From NCBI GenBank assembly GCA_905372445.1, contig CAJPPF010000131.1, forward strand, positions 1-6,359: a stretch of DNA of 6,359 nucleotides, in the 5' to 3' direction. The notes under the pieces are model-generated. The model made no database searches and was not told the origin of the DNA. It saw only the letters and a list, made by a program, of their open reading frames with translations. Shown here one piece after another: positions 5,481-6,359 of this stretch. Positions within the stretch are counted from its first letter, which is position 1; each line of letters begins with the position of its first letter. The position numbers and the translations under genes were made by a program. This stretch comes from an uncultured Prevotella sp. (GTDB lineage Bacteria > Bacteroidota > Bacteroidia > Bacteroidales > Bacteroidaceae).

Positions 5481-6359
5481 ATGGAAGCAATGCCGAAGAA
5501 ACTAATAACAATACTTGGACCTACAGCCAGTGGAAAAACAACTCTCGCTGCGCATCTTGCAGCTCGCCTTAATGCGGAAATCATCTCTGCTGACTCGCGT
5601 CAGGTATATCGTGGTATGGACATCGGTACGGGAAAGGACATTGATGATTATACAATAACCGGCACTGATGGAAATCACACCATTATTCCTTATCATTTAA
5701 TTGATATCTGCGCACCGGGAACAAAATATAATCTCTTTCAGTATCAAGAAGATTTTCATAAGGTTTATGCTGATATACAGAGCAGGAGGGTGCAACCTAT
5801 TCTCTGTGGCGGTACGGGTCTTTATATAGAATCGGTGTTGAAGGGCTATCACCTGTCGCCTGTTCCGCAGAATCCTGTACTGCGAGAAGAACTTGATGGC
5901 AAGTCGCTCGAAGAATTGACTTCTATTCTTGTCGACCTGAAACGCCGTACGGGAAGCAACATGCACAATAATACAGATGTTGACACTGCACAACGTGCTA
6001 TTCGTGCCATTGAGATAGAGACATACAACCTTGTAAATCCAACTCCAGAACGCGAACTCCCGGCAATTGATTCTGTCATTATTGGTGTCGACATTGACCG
6101 CGATGAGCGTCGCAGAAGAATTTCTACACGCCTAAAGGCACGTCTTGATGAAGGAATGATTGACGAAATACGCGGATTGCTAAAGCTCGGCATCCATGCT
6201 GACGACCTTATTTATTATGGTTTGGAGTATAAGTATGTCACTGAATATTGTATTGGACACATCACATACGACGAAATGTACCGGCAGTTGGAGATTGCCA
6301 TTCATCAGTTTGCAAAGCGTCAGATGACATGGTTTCGCGGCATGGAGAAGCGAGGGTTT
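5481..6359 (+). CDS. miaA: tRNA dimethylallyltransferase MiaA, 3' end cut off by window
   Basis: Transfers a dimethylallyl group from dimethylallyl diphosphate to N6 of adenosine 37 in tRNAs that read codons starting with U, the first step of i6A/ms2i6A synthesis. It is open for 293 codons to the window edge with no stop. Visible motifs are the P-loop GPTASGKT (13-20), the catalytic DSRQVYRGMDIGTGK (38-52), HLIDI (72-76), GGTGLYIESVLKGY (110-123), DTAQRAIRAIEI (168-179) and the C-terminal FAKRQMTWFRGM (277-288). Homologues normally end shortly after this last motif, so only a short tail is probably missing. Two family signatures differ from the E. coli type: the region that usually reads HPND..R..RALEV is DVDTAQRAIRAIEI, and the usual LGYKE-like segment is YYGLEYKYVTEY (245-256). 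The insert between them is also short. I associate this form with Bacteroidetes, some of which carry two miaA copies. ATG at 5490 is an alternative start. Confidence 0.93.
   Translation, partial: MEAMPKKLITILGPTASGKTTLAAHLAARLNAEIISADSRQVYRGMDIGTGKDIDDYTITGTDGNHTIIPYHLIDICAPGTKYNLFQYQEDFHKVYADIQSRRVQPILCGGTGLYIESVLKGYHLSPVPQNPVLREELDGKSLEELTSILVDLKRRTGSNMHNNTDVDTAQRAIRAIEIETYNLVNPTPERELPAIDSVIIGVDIDRDERRRRISTRLKARLDEGMIDEIRGLLKLGIHADDLIYYGLEYKYVTEYCIGHITYDEMYRQLEIAIHQFAKRQMTWFRGMEKRGF

Overview
This window looks like chromosomal DNA of a Bacteroidetes bacterium, most likely a Prevotella-type organism. Four things point that way. All five genes are preceded by the Bacteroidetes sigma-ABfr type -7 box TAnnTTTG, four of them with a TTG or TTTG about 19-21 bases upstream. 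Ribosome binding sites are A-rich rather than strong Shine-Dalgarno sequences. A secreted protein carries the short C-terminal tail typical of Bacteroidetes exported proteins. The MiaA is a divergent form of a kind I associate with this phylum. The genus is inferred, not shown.

Layout from left to right: (1) 1-132: two tandem 44-bp palindromic repeat units, then a strong plus-strand intrinsic terminator that probably ends a gene outside the window. (2) 170-880, minus: a YcdX-type PHP-domain metal-dependent phosphatase with all nine metal ligands present. (3) 1201-3087, plus: a 628-residue secreted protein with a signal peptide, a discoidin (F5/8 type C)-like domain, a CotH-type kinase domain and a C-terminal sorting-like tail. 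(4) 3297-3722, minus: the large-conductance mechanosensitive channel MscL, convergent with the CotH gene; a 17-bp hairpin lies between them. (5) 4051-5079, plus: glycolytic GAPDH with strongly biased codons, its own promoter, a leader of about 90 nt and a perfect terminator. (6) 5197-5397: a non-coding, highly structured stretch bounded by 21-bp imperfect inverted repeats, which resembles a miniature inverted-repeat element. (7) 5481 to the window end, plus: miaA, tRNA dimethylallyltransferase, lacking only its extreme C-terminus and stop codon.

The genes appear to be separately transcribed housekeeping or envelope genes (glycolysis, tRNA modification, osmotic safety valve, a phosphoesterase, a surface or secreted kinase-like protein), each with its own promoter. 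I see no operon or pathway linking them, and no defence locus, phage, transposase, CRISPR array, rRNA or tRNA gene. The least explained parts are the 201-bp inverted-repeat element upstream of miaA, the tandem repeats at the left edge, the CotH-like exported protein in a lineage that does not make spores, and some orphan RNA-hairpin signals between genes.
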